A stretch of DNA of 64,000 nt, from positions 39,868,501 to 39,932,500 of the forward strand of contig JAKSXM010000007.1 of the NCBI GenBank assembly GCA_022575985.1, given 5' to 3'. The notes under the pieces are model-generated. The model saw only the letters and a program-made list of their open reading frames with translations, was not told where the DNA came from and searched no databases. Position numbers and translations under genes: made by a program. Shown here piece after piece: positions 1-12,300 of this stretch (positions are counted from its first letter, which is position 1; each line of letters opens with the position of its first letter). The DNA comes from Anagrus nilaparvatae. Lineage: Eukaryota; Arthropoda; Insecta; Hymenoptera; Mymaridae.

Positions 1-169
1 CACACCCCTAGGGTTAGGTTAGGCTATTTTTTTTTAAAGGCATTATCACGCAGTAAGGCATTCCCTAGAATTAGGGCAAGGTGAGTTTAAGAACTCATGC
101 GCAAGTTTGTAAGCAATACTGTGACAATGCTTTTAAAAAAAAATAGCCTAACCTAACCCTTGGGGTGTG
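1..169. mobile_element. MITE with ~35-bp terminal inverted repeats, at window edge
   Basis: The first ~37 bases (start CACACCCCTAGGGTTAGG) are the inverse of bases 135-169, with few mismatches. This gives a short element with TIRs and an A/T run at the inner end of each arm. No coding potential. The left target duplication cannot be checked because the element touches the window edge. Confidence 0.75.
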
Positions 170-480
170 TTATAACTAGGATTTGTTACTAGTCCCAAGA
201 AATGCATTTTTAAAAGAGTAGCCTAACCTAATCCCTTAGGGTGCCTTATAGCGAGAGTCGTATATAATATATAATACAAACTCAAACTCTTATATGAAAC
301 CGCTTTCATGGACTTTAACTAACAAGGATTGGTTAAAGTTAACTTTAACTGACATAAAGCCGTTAAAGTTATATTTTTATTCATTTTAATCGTCTTCGTG
401 GACTTTAACGAAAATGCTTCGCTAAAGTTAACTTTAACTGGTTAATGTTAACTTTATCGGGAGAGCGGACTCTAACGGTA
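170..480. repeat. Extra TIR copy plus palindromic TTAAAGTTAACTTTAA repeats
   Basis: Bases 211-246 repeat the right end of the preceding MITE in the same orientation. From about 300 to 470 the self-complementary motif TTAAAGTTAACTTTAA and variants recur three to four times. No gene seen. Confidence 0.55.
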
Positions 481-500
481 ACACATATATAGTATTTAAT

Positions 501-1439
501 TATTGGGAAGTAACCTGACCGATGCGACGCCAAGTGGTTTAATAAATAACTAAAGCTGGAGGGTAAAAGAATAAAATTAACGTTGAGGAAGATTTTAAAA
601 CTTTTTATTTTTTCTATTAATTTTTAATGCTTAAAATTAAATATTTTTATAAAAAAAAATTGAAAAAGAAATAAGAAAAAAGAATTAACAAAAAAATTAT
701 TGTATTATTCCAAATTGTCCAAGTAAAATCGAAAAAAACTCGGAAAAAAATGATGATAATATAATGTATCATAAGTGTTCTGCTAGAAAACAAATATGGA
801 ACTTTAGAAAAAGGAGACAAATTCTATGCATGGAAAAAAGTTTTAAGGCTGAAAATAGATAATCTTAAAGGAAAACGAGTATGTTCTCTTCATTTTGATG
901 CAAAAAATTATATAAGTAAGTATAGATAGTTTTTTAAAAAAGGCTGTTATTACTGCTGTACTAGCTTCAACATTATCAAAACAGCTGACTCCGAAATACC
1001 TTACATAATTACTTACTTATATAATTTTTTGCATCAAAATGAAGAGAACATACTCGTTTTCCTTTAAGATTATCTATTTCCAGCCTTAAAACTTTTTTCC
1101 ATGCATAAAATTTGTCTCCTTTTTCTAAAGTTCCATATTTGTTTTCTAGCAGAACACTTATGATACATTATATTATCATCATTTTTTTCCGAGTTTTTTT
1201 CGATTTTACTTGGACAATTTGGAATAATACAATAATTTTTTTGTTAATTCTTTTTTCTTATTTCTTTTTCCATTATTTTTTATAAAAATATTTAATTTTA
1301 AGCATTAAAAATTAATAGAAAAAATAAAAAGTTTTAAAATCTTCCTATCTCCTCAACGTTAACTTTATTCTTTTACCCTCCAGCTTTAGTTATTTATTAA
1401 ACCACTTGGCGTCGCATCGGTCAGGTTACTTCCCAATAG
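501..1439. mobile_element. Foldback element, ~425-bp inverted arms
   Basis: Bases 501-923 and 1010-1439 are near-perfect inverse copies around an ~85-bp loop. The outer end reads TATTGGGAAGTAACCTG on the left and its complement on the right. Each arm carries a fragment of a THAP-like zinc-finger frame. Arms of this length with few differences suggest a young foldback or inverted duplication of a P-element-like or THAP gene remnant. Confidence 0.85.
795..926 (+). pseudogene. THAP-like zinc finger fragment (mirrored on minus at ~1012-1144)
   Basis: Open frame of 44 codons ending in a stop. It contains FYAWKK and then KRVCSLHF, the C-x2-H plus Phe pattern at the end of a THAP (C2CH) DNA-binding domain. 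The upstream Cys pair expected for the domain is not in this frame, so it is partial. The same frame lies inverted in the other arm. THAP domains occur in P-element transposases and in host regulators; which source applies here is not decidable. Confidence 0.45.
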
Positions 1440-3978
1440 TATTGCTTAGTATATATAGTAATAGAAAGTATATATAAATTCATAAAATCTCGCGTCTTAC
1501 AAAAAGAGAAGCAGATATACAAATTATGAAGCATAAGAGAAGGAAAACACATAGTGTTTGAAAGTAGGAACATTATAAATTCAAAAATCTTTTTTTAAAT
1601 AAATATATTTGTTGAAAGACAAAAATTTATGAACAATATAATTTTAAATTAAAAAATAAATTGTTTAATTATTAAATTACAGAATCTGGTATTAAATTTA
1701 AAGAAAAAAATGAAAGAATAAAAATATTATAGGCTAGATAGAACCTCGTTAAAGTATATTACAGTAGTACACGAAGTAGTACACGATGCTTATAAGGGTT
1801 ATTTTTGAAACCCGTACGCACTATCGTGCTCCTGCAATTGAAGTTTTATAATTCGAAATTCACGGGACCGGACTCATTTTTTGATTTATAGAAGTTTTCG
1901 AACTATGCAAGTATTTATAATTTTAAATCTTCGAGTTATAAAAGTTTTAATATAAAATTAAATATATTAAAATCTTTTTTTCATTGAAAAACAAAAATTT
2001 ATTTATTCATAATCTTGTTTATGTCAAATTTTTGTTTAATACTTATATTTCTTTTTTAATACTTATATTACTTTTTTACTTAACGTATTAGTGTTAATTG
2101 GGACAAAACTTGATAACTCGATAACTTGATAACTAGTATCTTAGGATTCTTATAGAATATTGAATTTAGCAATCATTTTAGAAATAAGAACTTATTCAAA
2201 ATTAATGTTATTCGTAAATTTGAACTTAAATCCTTTGAAAATATATATATTAACCTAAGAACTCACTAAGTGATACAGAATTAAAGATTAGAATATGAAA
2301 ATTATTTGATAATAAAAAAATCACTTCTACACTGATAGATTTACAGCAGGATAATAAACACTTAGATACTGAAAAAGGTCAATTTTTCATTTTTATGTAT
2401 TCATAATTTTGAATGTTAAACTTGAGGTCTTAATCTAAATGTAACTCCGGCGGTCTAAGGGTTGACCAAATAAATACAGTTCCACTGTTTAAACTATTTA
2501 GATCTTCTAGATCTTTTACTCGGAAGAAGCATGTCACTTTGGTATAAACGCTTATTATTAAAAAAAAATATATTAATAATTTTTACTTAAAATTTATTTC
2601 TAAAGGGTTATGAAGGTTTTTGAATTCAAAAATAAATATTAAAAATAAACTAAAACAACTAACTATCCAAACTATTAATACTAATTTTTTGAAATTATTA
2701 TTTTCTATTCTAAAAAATTAAACTAGCAATTTTTGACTTTGCTGGCTCATTTTATTTTATTTTTATCATTAATCATTTCCAATGCCTGGTAACAATTTGT
2801 TTACTTACAGTAATATATTTAGCTAGTAGTTATAGGAAAACAGACTTCGGAAATTAAAAGGCAGACTCAATAAATTTTTTTGGTAATATGCTTAACATAA
2901 AACATGCAGTTTTTCATATAAAAAAATACTAGTCCAAGATTTTGAGTATTAATGGGTAAATTAATTATTTAATAGGATTTAAAGTCAGTAAATCAAACCT
3001 TTTTAAATAAACCTTTTTCTACCAAAAAACATATTTTATATGAAATAATAAATGAGAAAAAAAAATTATTTACGGATACGTGTACGATTATGATTTTTTT
3101 TTTTACTTGAACCCTATTTAAAATTTGAAAAAAGCATTAAAACGAAATCAGCAATGCATTTTGAGAAATTATTGTCAAATACCATAAGTCGCGTATTTAA
3201 TATTTGAGTAACAAAAATTCCTTTTCTTGTAAACAAAAATTTTTTGTACCATACATAAAAGCTCATATATTTGGTGCAAACTGAGAAAATCGTATTAAAT
3301 TTTATTTTTATTCTTTGTTTAAATTATTATTTTAAATATTATAATAATAAATTATATTTCAATGTGATATTATTTTTCTTTTTGCATATTTGAGATTCAA
3401 TTTTTAAAATAAATTAAAGCAATTTGTTATAAAAGTGTGGAGGAGTAATAGGTTGGAATTTTTTTTTTTTTGAATTTTTGAAAAGACGCACATTAGCAAA
3501 GATTTTATAGAAAAAAATTTTGCTTCAGTTTCTTTTTATAAAAAAAAATGAGGTTGCGAAAAGGGGGCGGATTTTTCTGTCATTCTTTATTAACAAAAAG
3601 TGGCTAAGAAAACTGAAAAAATTCCAATAAATTAAAATAAGCCTAATTTGAGCACTTTTGCACGTAGATGAGTAAAAACTTGGGACGAATAATATTTCAT
3701 ATAAAAAAAAATATATAAATTTTTTGGGGGCAATTGGCAAAGGTCATTCTGCAAGAGTTTTGAATTATTGAATTTAATTAATGATGACATCACAGTCAAT
3801 TTTGATTTTAGATAAAGATAAGAATTAGTACTTTTAATGTAAATAGAATAACTAGGCTAAGAAAAACACTCCTTTTGTTTAATGGATTTTATTAAAATAT
3901 ACCAATGAATTATGCCATTTAATTATTAGAATATCCATTGAATCAAAAAAATAAATTTAATACATTAAAATATTATAA
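1440..3978. other. AT-rich filler, no gene recognised
   Basis: Long A and T runs and short frames only. The longest frame (minus strand, near 3525-3740) is built on homopolymers and resembles nothing I know. No repeat structure stands out. Confidence 0.5.
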
Positions 3979-4080
3979 AAGTGCCCTGTTGGTGTAATAG
4001 ATAATGCCGCTGGTTGGTATGCCACGGATCCACGGTTAGATCCCGGGAGAAGTCGTCAACGTTTTTTATCAGTTTTTTTA
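3979..4080 (+). repeat. tRNA-derived SINE-like copy
   Basis: The head (GTGCCCTGTTGGTGTAATAG ... CACGGTTAGATCCCGGGAG) has A-box and B-box-like blocks. It is followed by GTCGTCAACG and a TCAGTTTTTTT tail. The same order of blocks and tail recurs at 50720-50822, which supports a dispersed pol III-type family rather than a true tRNA. The B box is degenerate here. Confidence 0.55.
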
Positions 4081-4339
4081 ATCTATATTTAAAAATATTA
4101 AACTAATTGCAGAAATGTAACAAAATATTAATAAAATTATAATAATAAACTTTAAAAAATATCGAAAAATAATGTTTTTCTACAAAAAACATTTACTCTG
4201 TTTGAATCAGCTAAATCAACTATAACAAATCAATAAATACTTTCTTAGTATATTTCAACAAATATATTTGTCAATACAATACATATAACTTTTTTTCGTG
4301 AAACGAAGCCTTTTTTCAGTGTTGAATATACCAACGAAG

Positions 4340-4512
4340 ATAATAAATAATACTAATTTAATAATTATAAAAAGATTAATTGACTTATTCACGAGTTTAC
4401 TGTTGTTGTGATAAAATAATTTTTATTATCTTAACGTTTCAGTACGTTAGTACCCTTATCGAAAGCTAAAACAATACATATAAAAATTAAAAATTTAAAT
4501 TTAAAAATTATG
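4340..4512 (+). repeat. Dispersed repeat with hammerhead-like motif (inverted copy at 11.65-11.82 kb)
   Basis: About 170 bp match the reverse complement of 11645-11820. On the minus strand, 4431-4470 reads TCGATAAG, a GGTAC/GTAC stem, then GAAACGTTAAG. This resembles the conserved stem-loop (CTGATGA, stem, GAAA) found at the ends of Penelope-like elements. Assignment to that class is inference. Confidence 0.4.
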
Positions 4513-5171
4513 GCTATTTTACATAGTAAACATTGATTTTTCCTCTTACATTTATATAATTATAATTTCCATATTAGGTTAAATACCTGTGTCATTTAGT
4601 ATTAATTTACTCAAATATATATACAAATATGTTGGCATTTGAATAAAAAGAAACACTGAAACATTATATATGAAAAATAAATATCAATAACAATCTAAAT
4701 AATGATTTATTATAGAGAATATTTTGATAGTATTTACCCTTTGTCAATATACAATCTAATATATTATTATGAATATTAAAGAAAAACACTATTTTTATCA
4801 TATTGAAATATAAAAGTAACTATAAATTTAATTGTTATAGATATAATTAATTGTTAATGTTAAAGCGGGAGTACCTAGAATATTCGAACGGTGCAAACTA
4901 TAATGGGTAAGGTTTTCTTCGTCTTACAAAACGATAAGAAGGGAGACGCTGTAGGGAAAATATTCGTTCCCTGCGAGAGGCGTGGTTTAGTAGGTCACGT
5001 GGTGTTCTTAATTTTTTCGGGCATAATTATACGTGTAGCATAGGAAAGTTCAGGAAAAACATTAATTATTCAATTTAAAGAAGTTTTTTTCACAATTTAA
5101 TCATTGAAAAACCTGTTAAATATATTAAGTAAATTGTGGAAGCGATTAAAGAAAAATATATATTTAATTTT
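4513..5171. other. No gene seen; 4870-5050 has more balanced base composition
   Basis: Mostly AT-rich. Bases 4870-5050 are noticeably richer in G and C than their surroundings, with no frame or repeat I recognise. Confidence 0.4.
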
Positions 5172-5282
5172 TGGTTCCTCATAGAGGAACCTTTGTGATA
5201 GGTGAAATTTTGATTTTCGATATTTTGGCATATAAGCACGTTTTGAGACCTCAGGAAGCTAAAAAACCGGTTTTTAAAAAAA

Positions 5283-5285
<3 letters not shown>

Positions 5286-5352
<67 letters not shown>

Positions 5353-5400
5353 ATGTATGTATGTATGTATGTATGTATGTATGTATGTATGTATGTATGT
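5286..5400. repeat. Microsatellite (TG)n then (ATGT)n
   Basis: About 25 TG units run straight into about 16 ATGT units. Open frames on both strands here are microsatellite translations, not genes. Confidence 0.95.
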
Positions 5401-5836
5401 CGCACTGTAACCGGTGATATTTCACAGCCAATACGACATTAAGACCTAATTTTTTTTTCAAAATTTTTTTCACCAAAAAAGCTCGAGGTACTTTTTTTTT
5501 TTTTTAATTTGGATGTAATACCTCATTTATTTCCACGAAAGTACTTATATTTGAAAGTATGGTTTTTACTCGATATCTCGAATCTGATACTTAATTTTTT
5601 GAAAATATTTTTCCCAAAATTTTTTTCATAAAAAAATACAAAAAACACCAATTTTTTTTTTTCTTTGAACGTAGTACATAATTTTCTTTCATGGAAGTAC
5701 TAGTTTTAAGAACCTCTATAAAAGTAATTTTTTGGACCTGATACTTAATTTTTTGAAAATTTTTTTCTCAAAATTTTTGCCGCCAAAAAATATAAAAAAT
5801 GCAAATTTTTTTTTTTTTTAGGATGTAGTACTTAAC

Positions 5837-7874
5837 CAGAGCTGGGCATATACGGCAATTTTGGCACGCTGTAACCGTATGCCGTATAGACGGTTTTTGT
5901 GCATAAGGACCCGTATGTTACTTGAACCGTATATACGATAACCAGCATACGGGACCGTATGCACCCTAGCAGTATATACGGTTAACACTATACGGGAGCC
6001 TTATGCATCTCAGCCGTATATAATGTTTAATGTCATAAGGGCCCGTATACTCTCTAACCGTACATACGGTTTAAGAGCATACGGACCCGTAGATACTTGA
6101 ACCGTACATACGGTTCAGCAGCATACGGACCCGTATACACTTGAACCGTATATAATGTTTAATAGCATACGGACCCGTATACCGTTTGCTTAGGCTTAAT
6201 CAAAAACGGCATACGGGTCCGTATGCTGTTTAACCGTATGTACGGTTTGAGAGCATACGGACCCGTATGGTGTTTAACCGTATGTACGGTTTGAAATTAT
6301 ACGGTTCCGTATGCTGTTGAGCCGTATGTACGGTTAGAGAGTATAAGGGCCCGTATGCTGTTTGACCGTATGTACGGTTTGAGATTATTCGGGCCCGTAT
6401 GCTGTTTAACCGTACGTACGGTTTGAGAGTATATGGGCCCGTATACTGTTTAACGTCATAAAGGAGAGTATATTATTAAAATATATACATTTCTCTGCAT
6501 AAGGATCCATATGAAACAATTATAAGCTTTTATAAGTACATTACCTAAGTAAATATTTGACTTTTATAAAGAAATTGGAATAAAGTTCGATAATATTGTT
6601 TAAATATGCAAAAAATTGCATTCTTAAAATAGGTATTATAAGACTTACCCAATAATAAAAAATTCTTTTGCTTCTATTTTCTAAATATAAATATGTTTTA
6701 AAATCAAGAAGATATTTAAAAAAAGTTAAACAACTGTTTATAGAAAGCATTAAAAATAAAATTATTATTTATAACAGGAAAAATACAATCAATTTTTAAT
6801 TTTCATTTTAGAATTCAATTGAATGAGTTAAGAACAATTTTTATTGCATACATTTTTCTCCAAAATTAATATTGAATATATTTTTTATTTTCTTTAAGGA
6901 AAATTAGCTTTTCAAACAATGAATCAGTCAATGATGATCTTTTGTTATTTAAGATGTAATTAGTTAAAGAAAAAATCCTTTCGATATTTAAAATTCTTAA
7001 ATCATTCTCTAAATTTTATGCCTTACGTTATAGAAAAAGAATATATTTTCTTATTGTAAATACTTAAAAATAAATTTCATGATAAATAAATATAACAAAA
7101 GTAAATTAGAACATTTTTTTTCACTTATTTTCCTAAACATCAATTCTGATTATGGTGTGCCAATAAATAAATTAATGCCATAAACAGTTATAATTTATAA
7201 GGTATCTGTATGAAATTACCCGTATCTACGGCGAAAATTCATAAGGCATCCGTATTAATTTACCCGTATGTACGACAAAATTTCATAAGGCATCCGTATG
7301 AAATTAACCGTATGTAAGGCAAAATTCATAAGGCATCCGTATGGAAATGTCATTATGTACGGTAAAATTCATACGGATGCCGTATGAATGTTACCGTATG
7401 TACGGGTAAATTCATACGGATGCCTTATGAGTTTTGCCGTACATACGGGTAATTTCATACGGATGCCTTATGAGTTTTGCCGTACATACGGGTAAATTCA
7501 TACGGATACCGTACGAAATTTTGCCGTATAAAAAATCATACGGCTAAGGAGGCATACGGTTCAATAATATTTTACCCTTATATAAGGTAAAATTCATAAG
7601 GCAACCGTATGAAATTACCCGTATGTACGGCAAAACTCATAAGGCATCCGTATGAAATTACCCGTGCATACGGTAAAATTCATACGGCATCCGTATGAAT
7701 TTTACCGTACGTAATGACATTTCCATACGGATGCCTGATGACTTTTGCCTTACATACGGTTAATTTCATACGGATGCCGTATGAATTTTACCTTATATAA
7801 GGATAAAATATCATTGAACCGTATGCCGTATACCGTATATAAGGATTTTAGCGTGCAGCCGTTGCCCAGCTCTG
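5837..7874. mobile_element. hAT-like non-autonomous element built of CCGTATGTACGG repeats, 8-bp TSD
   Basis: Begins CAGAGCTGGGCA and ends TGCCCAGCTCTG (perfect 12-bp TIR). It is flanked by the perfect 8-bp direct repeat TACTTAAC (5829-5836 and 7875-7882). CAG-type termini and an 8-bp duplication are hallmarks of the hAT superfamily. Apart from an AT-rich core at about 6470-7180, the 2.04 kb body consists of dozens of degenerate palindromic units around CCGTATG / CATACGG and CCGTATGTACGG, dense in both subterminal halves. No transposase frame. Confidence 0.88.
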
Positions 7875-8864
7875 TACTTAACGTTTTTCTACGAAAGTAC
7901 GAATATTTAGAATTATCGTTTTTAAATGATTATTTCATGTGATACGTAATTTTTCGATATTTTTTTTTTTCAAAATTTTTTTAATAAAAAAATTAAAAAA
8001 ATACAATAATTTTTTTTCTTTTTGGACGTAATACCTAATTTATTTCTAGGAAAGTTCTAATATCCAGATCATCGTTTTTAAAGGATTTCTCCATTTGATA
8101 TGTAATTTTTCGAAATTTTTTGTTTCAAAATTTTTTGTATAAAAAGATTAAAAAAACACAATAATTTTTTTTCTTTTTGGACTTAGTACTTAATTTATTT
8201 ATAAGAAAGTACTAATATCCAGAATTATGGTTTTAAAGGATTTCTCTATCTGATATGTAATTTTTTTGAAATTTTTTTTTTTCAAAATTTTTTGTATAAA
8301 GAAATTAAAAAAACACAATAATTTTTTTTCTTTTTGGATGTAGTACTTAATTTATTTCTATGAAAGTACTAATATCTAGAATTATTGTTTTTAAAGGATT
8401 TTTTCCATCTGATACGTAATTTTTCTTTTTTTTGTGAATATTTTTCATATAAAAAAATTAAAAAAACATCATAATTTTTTTTTCTTTTTTGACCTAGCAC
8501 TACGTACCTACTACCTATCCTATCTGGAATTATCATTTATAAAGGAATTCAGCATTTGAGACGTAATTTTTTAAAAAATTTTTTTTTCAAAATTTTTCAC
8601 ATAAAAAAATCATAAATACCTTATTTTTTTTCCTTTTTTGACGTAGTACTTAATTTTTTCTATGATAGTATTAATATTTAGAATTATTACGACAAGCATA
8701 TGGTAAAGTTAATAAGTTACTTGCAGTTTAGAAAGATTTCTACTTTTTTTACGGTTCAGATTTAAAATGAACTTTTTTTTATGAAATACTGATATCTCAA
8801 ATTATCATTTTTATTAGATAAAATAGACCATTATAAATATTTTGCAATTGTTGATGAGGAACCA

Positions 8865-8989
8865 TAGTGCCAATCACTTGGCAGCGTTTTTTTAACTTTT
8901 ATTATTAACATTCATGAATTTTATTTTTATACAATTTTTTGATAATTAATTTCAATAGCAATTACAATCTTAATTGAATTTAGCGTTCG
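8865..8989. other. Short AT-rich spacer
   Basis: No feature seen between the preceding element and the next foldback. Confidence 0.4.
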
Positions 8990-10190
8990 ACAAATTTTTC
9001 AATTTAAGTATCAGAAATAATTTTTTTAAGACCAGCAATAATATGAATTATTCACTTGATATTCATCGTAAAATGATAATTTTTTTTTTAAATCAATTAA
9101 TTTTTCCCAGTGTATTCATTTCTTTAAGGAAAAAAAATCATTTTTTTGACCAAATTTCAATTTTTAGGCCAAAAGCCTTTGAAAACTGTAAGTAGCAACC
9201 CGGAATAACCCAAAGAGCATCCCGGAATATTAGGGGAAAATCTGCACCAGAATGATATCTAAAAAACCTTTTACAGATTATTTATACATAAAAAAATATT
9301 AAGTTCCCCGTTGGAATTTTGCCCTCAGCTGCACTTCATGGGGCAGGAGGGGCGAAGGGGGACAAAAACGTGTTTTTTTCTCTTTTCTTTCAAAAATATG
9401 TCAAAAATTCATATTTCTGGTTTATTAGTACCAAAATAGGTCTACATGGTCTTAAAAGATTCGTCTTTGATATCTTTTTCACATATAAAAGTCAAAAAAT
9501 AATATTTTTTTCAAAAATACTGAAGACTAACATTAAAAATTTTACTTTAAAATTAGATTATTTTGCTATATCAAAAATTACCTCTCTGGAAAATTTATAT
9601 GTTTTTTATCTATTAAAACCCTTCAAAATGTGCCCAATTAGAGCAAATTTGAGCCGCTGGAACATTTTTGACCAAATATATTCATTTGGTTTACTGACTA
9701 TAACGATAAGAAAATTACTGATAAAAAAATGCGATTTACGGGGGTCAAAAGGTGATAAATACTCAAAAAAATGAGACCAACCTGAAGGTATTTGGTTTAC
9801 TTACAAGGTAGCAGCGTCATTTAGAAGATAGCCTAAAAAATCTTATCTTATATAACATATAGCCCTGCTATAGGGTCTAATTTCTAGGACCAGGAGGATC
9901 ATTTAGGTAAACTGAGAAATTTAATTTATAAACTGAGATTTTTTAGAAATCATTCTGGTGCAGATTTTCCCCTAATATTCCGGGATGCTCTTTACTTAAC
10001 ACAGTTTTTGACCTAAAAATTGAAATTTGGTCAATAAAAATGATTTTTTTCTTTACGAAATGAATATACTGGGAAAAAGTAATTCATTTTAAAAAAAAAT
10101 TATTATTTTAGGATGAATATCAAGCGAATAATTCATATTATTGCTGAAATTTGTCTTAAAAATGATTGAAATTCTATTGAAATAAGCCTG
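8990..10190. mobile_element. Foldback-type repeat with ~250-bp inverted arms
   Basis: Bases ~8990-9262 and ~9945-10190 are inverse copies; shared landmarks are AGATTTTCCCCTAATATTCC and GATATTCATCGTAAAATGAT. A smaller palindrome of the same arm sequence follows at about 10200-10550. The interior holds a copy of a dispersed family (9310-9900). No gene. Confidence 0.65.
9310..9900 (+). repeat. Dispersed repeat family X, copy 1
   Basis: Shares an ordered set of blocks with 39265-39990 and 54411-54690: GACTATAACGATAAG, then ACTGATAAAAAAATG, then TTACGGGGGTCAAAAGG, then CCTAAAAAATCTTATCTTA. A 151-codon frame here has no family signature, and the frame is not kept in the other copies, so I do not call it coding. 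Confidence 0.5.
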
Positions 10191-10559
10191 TTTCAGAACT
10201 TAAAATATGCATTACTATTTTGATTTTCATCGTAAAATAATAATTTTTTTTTTTTTAAATCGATTAATTTTTCCCGGATTATTCCTATTCAAGAAAGAAA
10301 TCATTTTTATTGACAAAATTTTAATTTTTAGTTCAGTAACCTTTGAAAACTGTAAGTAGCAATATTTATTTAACACAGATTTTCATTGTTTTTTGACCTA
10401 AAAGTTAAAATGTGGTAAAAAAAATGATTTTTTTCTTGAAGAAATGAATACTCAGAGATTAGAGTAAACGATTAAAAAAAAATTAGTATTTTAACATAAT
10501 AATCAAGCAAATAATGTATATTTTAAGTTCAGAAACAGACTTTTTTCATTATCTTTTTT

Positions 10560-11137
10560 AAGAAAAATTTGAGTAAAATCTTAAATTGATGATAACTTGG
10601 CTAACTTTCATCGTAAAAAGAATAATTTTTTTTTTCTTGTGGAGTAGTTTTTCTTTGGCAACTAGATTTTTTTATCTATTTTTTTAATTTTATTTACCTA
10701 AAAAGTTATTTTGAAAATTTGGGATAGCTCAGATACGAAAAATACGGATTTTGACATAAATGTGGCAAAATCTTTTTGGCATCTATCGCCGATTTCATGT
10801 TCACATTTTTTTTGCATTCCATAGGGTCCAAACTACCAGAAAACCATGGTGGTAGTCGCGGCCTCGTCTATTTTTCTTTTTCATTTCCGGTGCTCATAAA
10901 ACGTATTTTCAGTAAATTCTTTAAAAAAATAAAATTTCAAATGCAAAACGTTTTAAATTTTTAGTGCGGGAAGAAATACTATGCGTTGAATCAGTGTATA
11001 GGTATTACTAATACATACATGCAGAACAGTAGATTGAGAGAAAGAAAGAACTCCCACTTTTTAACTAATCTGACAAAGAGGAACCTCACCCGCTATACGT
11101 CTGTACTACAGTTTTTGCCTCTCGCTCAACTATACTT
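10560..11137. other. No gene recognised
   Basis: AT-rich. A 62-codon frame near 10776 has no recognisable content. Slightly higher GC at 11040-11137. Confidence 0.4.
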
Positions 11138-11339
11138 CATAGAAGTATAGTTGAAATAGAACAAACCAATAATGGGAGGAATTGTCTTGTGTGTCTGAAG
11201 GATAGAAGATGTAAAAAAAGCCAGGTGCGAGAAAGAAAAAAGACCCGGCTCAATATATTTTTCATATCTTCTATCCTTCAGGTTCCCTAAGACAGCGCCA
11301 CTCATTGAATAGTCGTTCTATTTCAACTATACTTCTATG
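11138..11339. mobile_element. ~200-bp hairpin MITE
   Basis: Starts CATAGAAGTATAGTTGAAAT and ends with its complement. A second inner pair of inverted blocks (CTGAAGGATAGAAGAT, ~11197-11212 and ~11263-11281) makes a two-step hairpin. The left end also lies in a local palindrome (11127-11153). Non-coding. Confidence 0.8.
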
Positions 11340-11644
11340 CTATACTTTTGTGTACTCTATTAGTTTAACTTCTTTGATTGATTGTAACTGGTATGATTCT
11401 AAGTTACTGTATTTGGTGTATATCATGCCATCTGTGTGATATTTGGTATGATAAAAATTCTAACTGTTGATAATAAAGATTTTATGCCAGGTGAATTAAT
11501 TATTGTTATTGTATTTTGAATTTGTTTATTACAGATCTATATGGGGGAAATAATTTTTGAGTATCTTCTTTTTTATTGATAGGGTTATCTTGCAGCTGTA
11601 TAAAAAACATTTCAGAGATTGTTCGTTTATGATATAATGGTTCC
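11340..11644. other. No gene seen
   Basis: AT-rich spacer without recognisable repeats. Confidence 0.4.
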
Positions 11645-11820
11645 TTATCGGAAATATTAAATAGCCATAATTATTAAATTTAAATTTTTAATTTTTATAT
11701 GTATTGTTTTAGCTTTCGATAAGGGTTCTAACGTAAGATAATAAAAATTATTTTATCACAACAACAGTATACTTGTATAAGTCAATTAATCCTTTCATAA
11801 TTATAAAAACGAACGAGTAC
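11645..11820 (-). repeat. Inverted copy of the 4.34-4.51 kb repeat
   Basis: Reverse-complement match to 4340-4512, including the block AGCTTTCGATAAGGGTTCTA (11711-11730). The hammerhead-like stem is less well kept than in the other copy. The pair flanks ~7.1 kb of nested elements. Confidence 0.5.
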
Positions 11821-12119
11821 TTAATTATATAAAATAAATTAATATAACTTAATTATACTAATTTAAAAAAGTTAGTTATATATATGTTAATTTATTAAAT
11901 AATAAATCTAGATGAGAGAACTGGGGATCCGGCTTGAAGGAATGCACGTTTGATGCTAAATTGAACTAGTTAATAATGCGAGAAACCGTACTTTAGAACT
12001 TACATGGGGAGTTTTCTACCTTTAAAATACCAAATAACAACAAATTCTTATGTGAGCTTTTTGCTTTAAAAAAACATGCGGGCTATCCTCCGCCAATGGG
12101 CCTTCTGCTCTTCGAAATC
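11821..12119. other. No gene seen
   Basis: AT-rich with a short more GC-balanced patch around 12070-12120. Confidence 0.35.
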
Positions 12120-12300
12120 AAGGCACAGTGATCTAGAAAAAAAAGAAAAGGGAAAAATTTTGCTTTGACCGAGAATTTAACCGATTTTAATGCGGTTTGC
12201 GGAATTCACTTACAGAAGTCCTATGGTCTTTGAAAAGAACGTGAAAAAATTTTTTTGCTACATTTTTCACCCCTAAATCACTAAAAACTACAAAACATAA
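12120..12300 (+). repeat. Dispersed repeat family Y, copy 1
   Basis: Matches the reverse complement of 39049-39235 through blocks such as TTTTAATGCGGTTTGCGG and CCTAAATCACTAAAAACTAC. Both copies stop at about the same place after CACTAAAAACTAC. Possibly a short decayed coding remnant or MITE. No frame is shared intact. Confidence 0.5.

Larger units (their letters stand above)
5172..8864 (+). mobile_element. Repeat-rich element with TGGTTCCTCAT / ATGAGGAACCA ends
   Basis: The ends form an 11-bp inverted repeat, and the left end is itself a small palindrome (GGTTCCTC...GAGGAACC). The interior is a GT/GTAT microsatellite followed by degenerate tandem units of ~155 bp, each with a block like GTAGTACTTAATTTATTTC. 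A second copy in opposite orientation lies at about 44440-45654. No coding region. A hAT-like element sits inside at 5837-7874. Confidence 0.6.

Noticed and set aside
1..246. GGTTAGGTTAGG resembling insect telomere repeat
   Set aside because: Only two units, inside the TIR of a MITE and present in inverted copies; no tandem array.
5090..5476. Open frames of 128 and 79 codons on opposite strands
   Set aside because: They are translations of the TG and ATGT microsatellite (poly YIHT / VCVC).
9319..9774. 151-codon plus-strand frame
   Set aside because: Lies in dispersed family X; the frame is not kept in the other copies and shows no domain.
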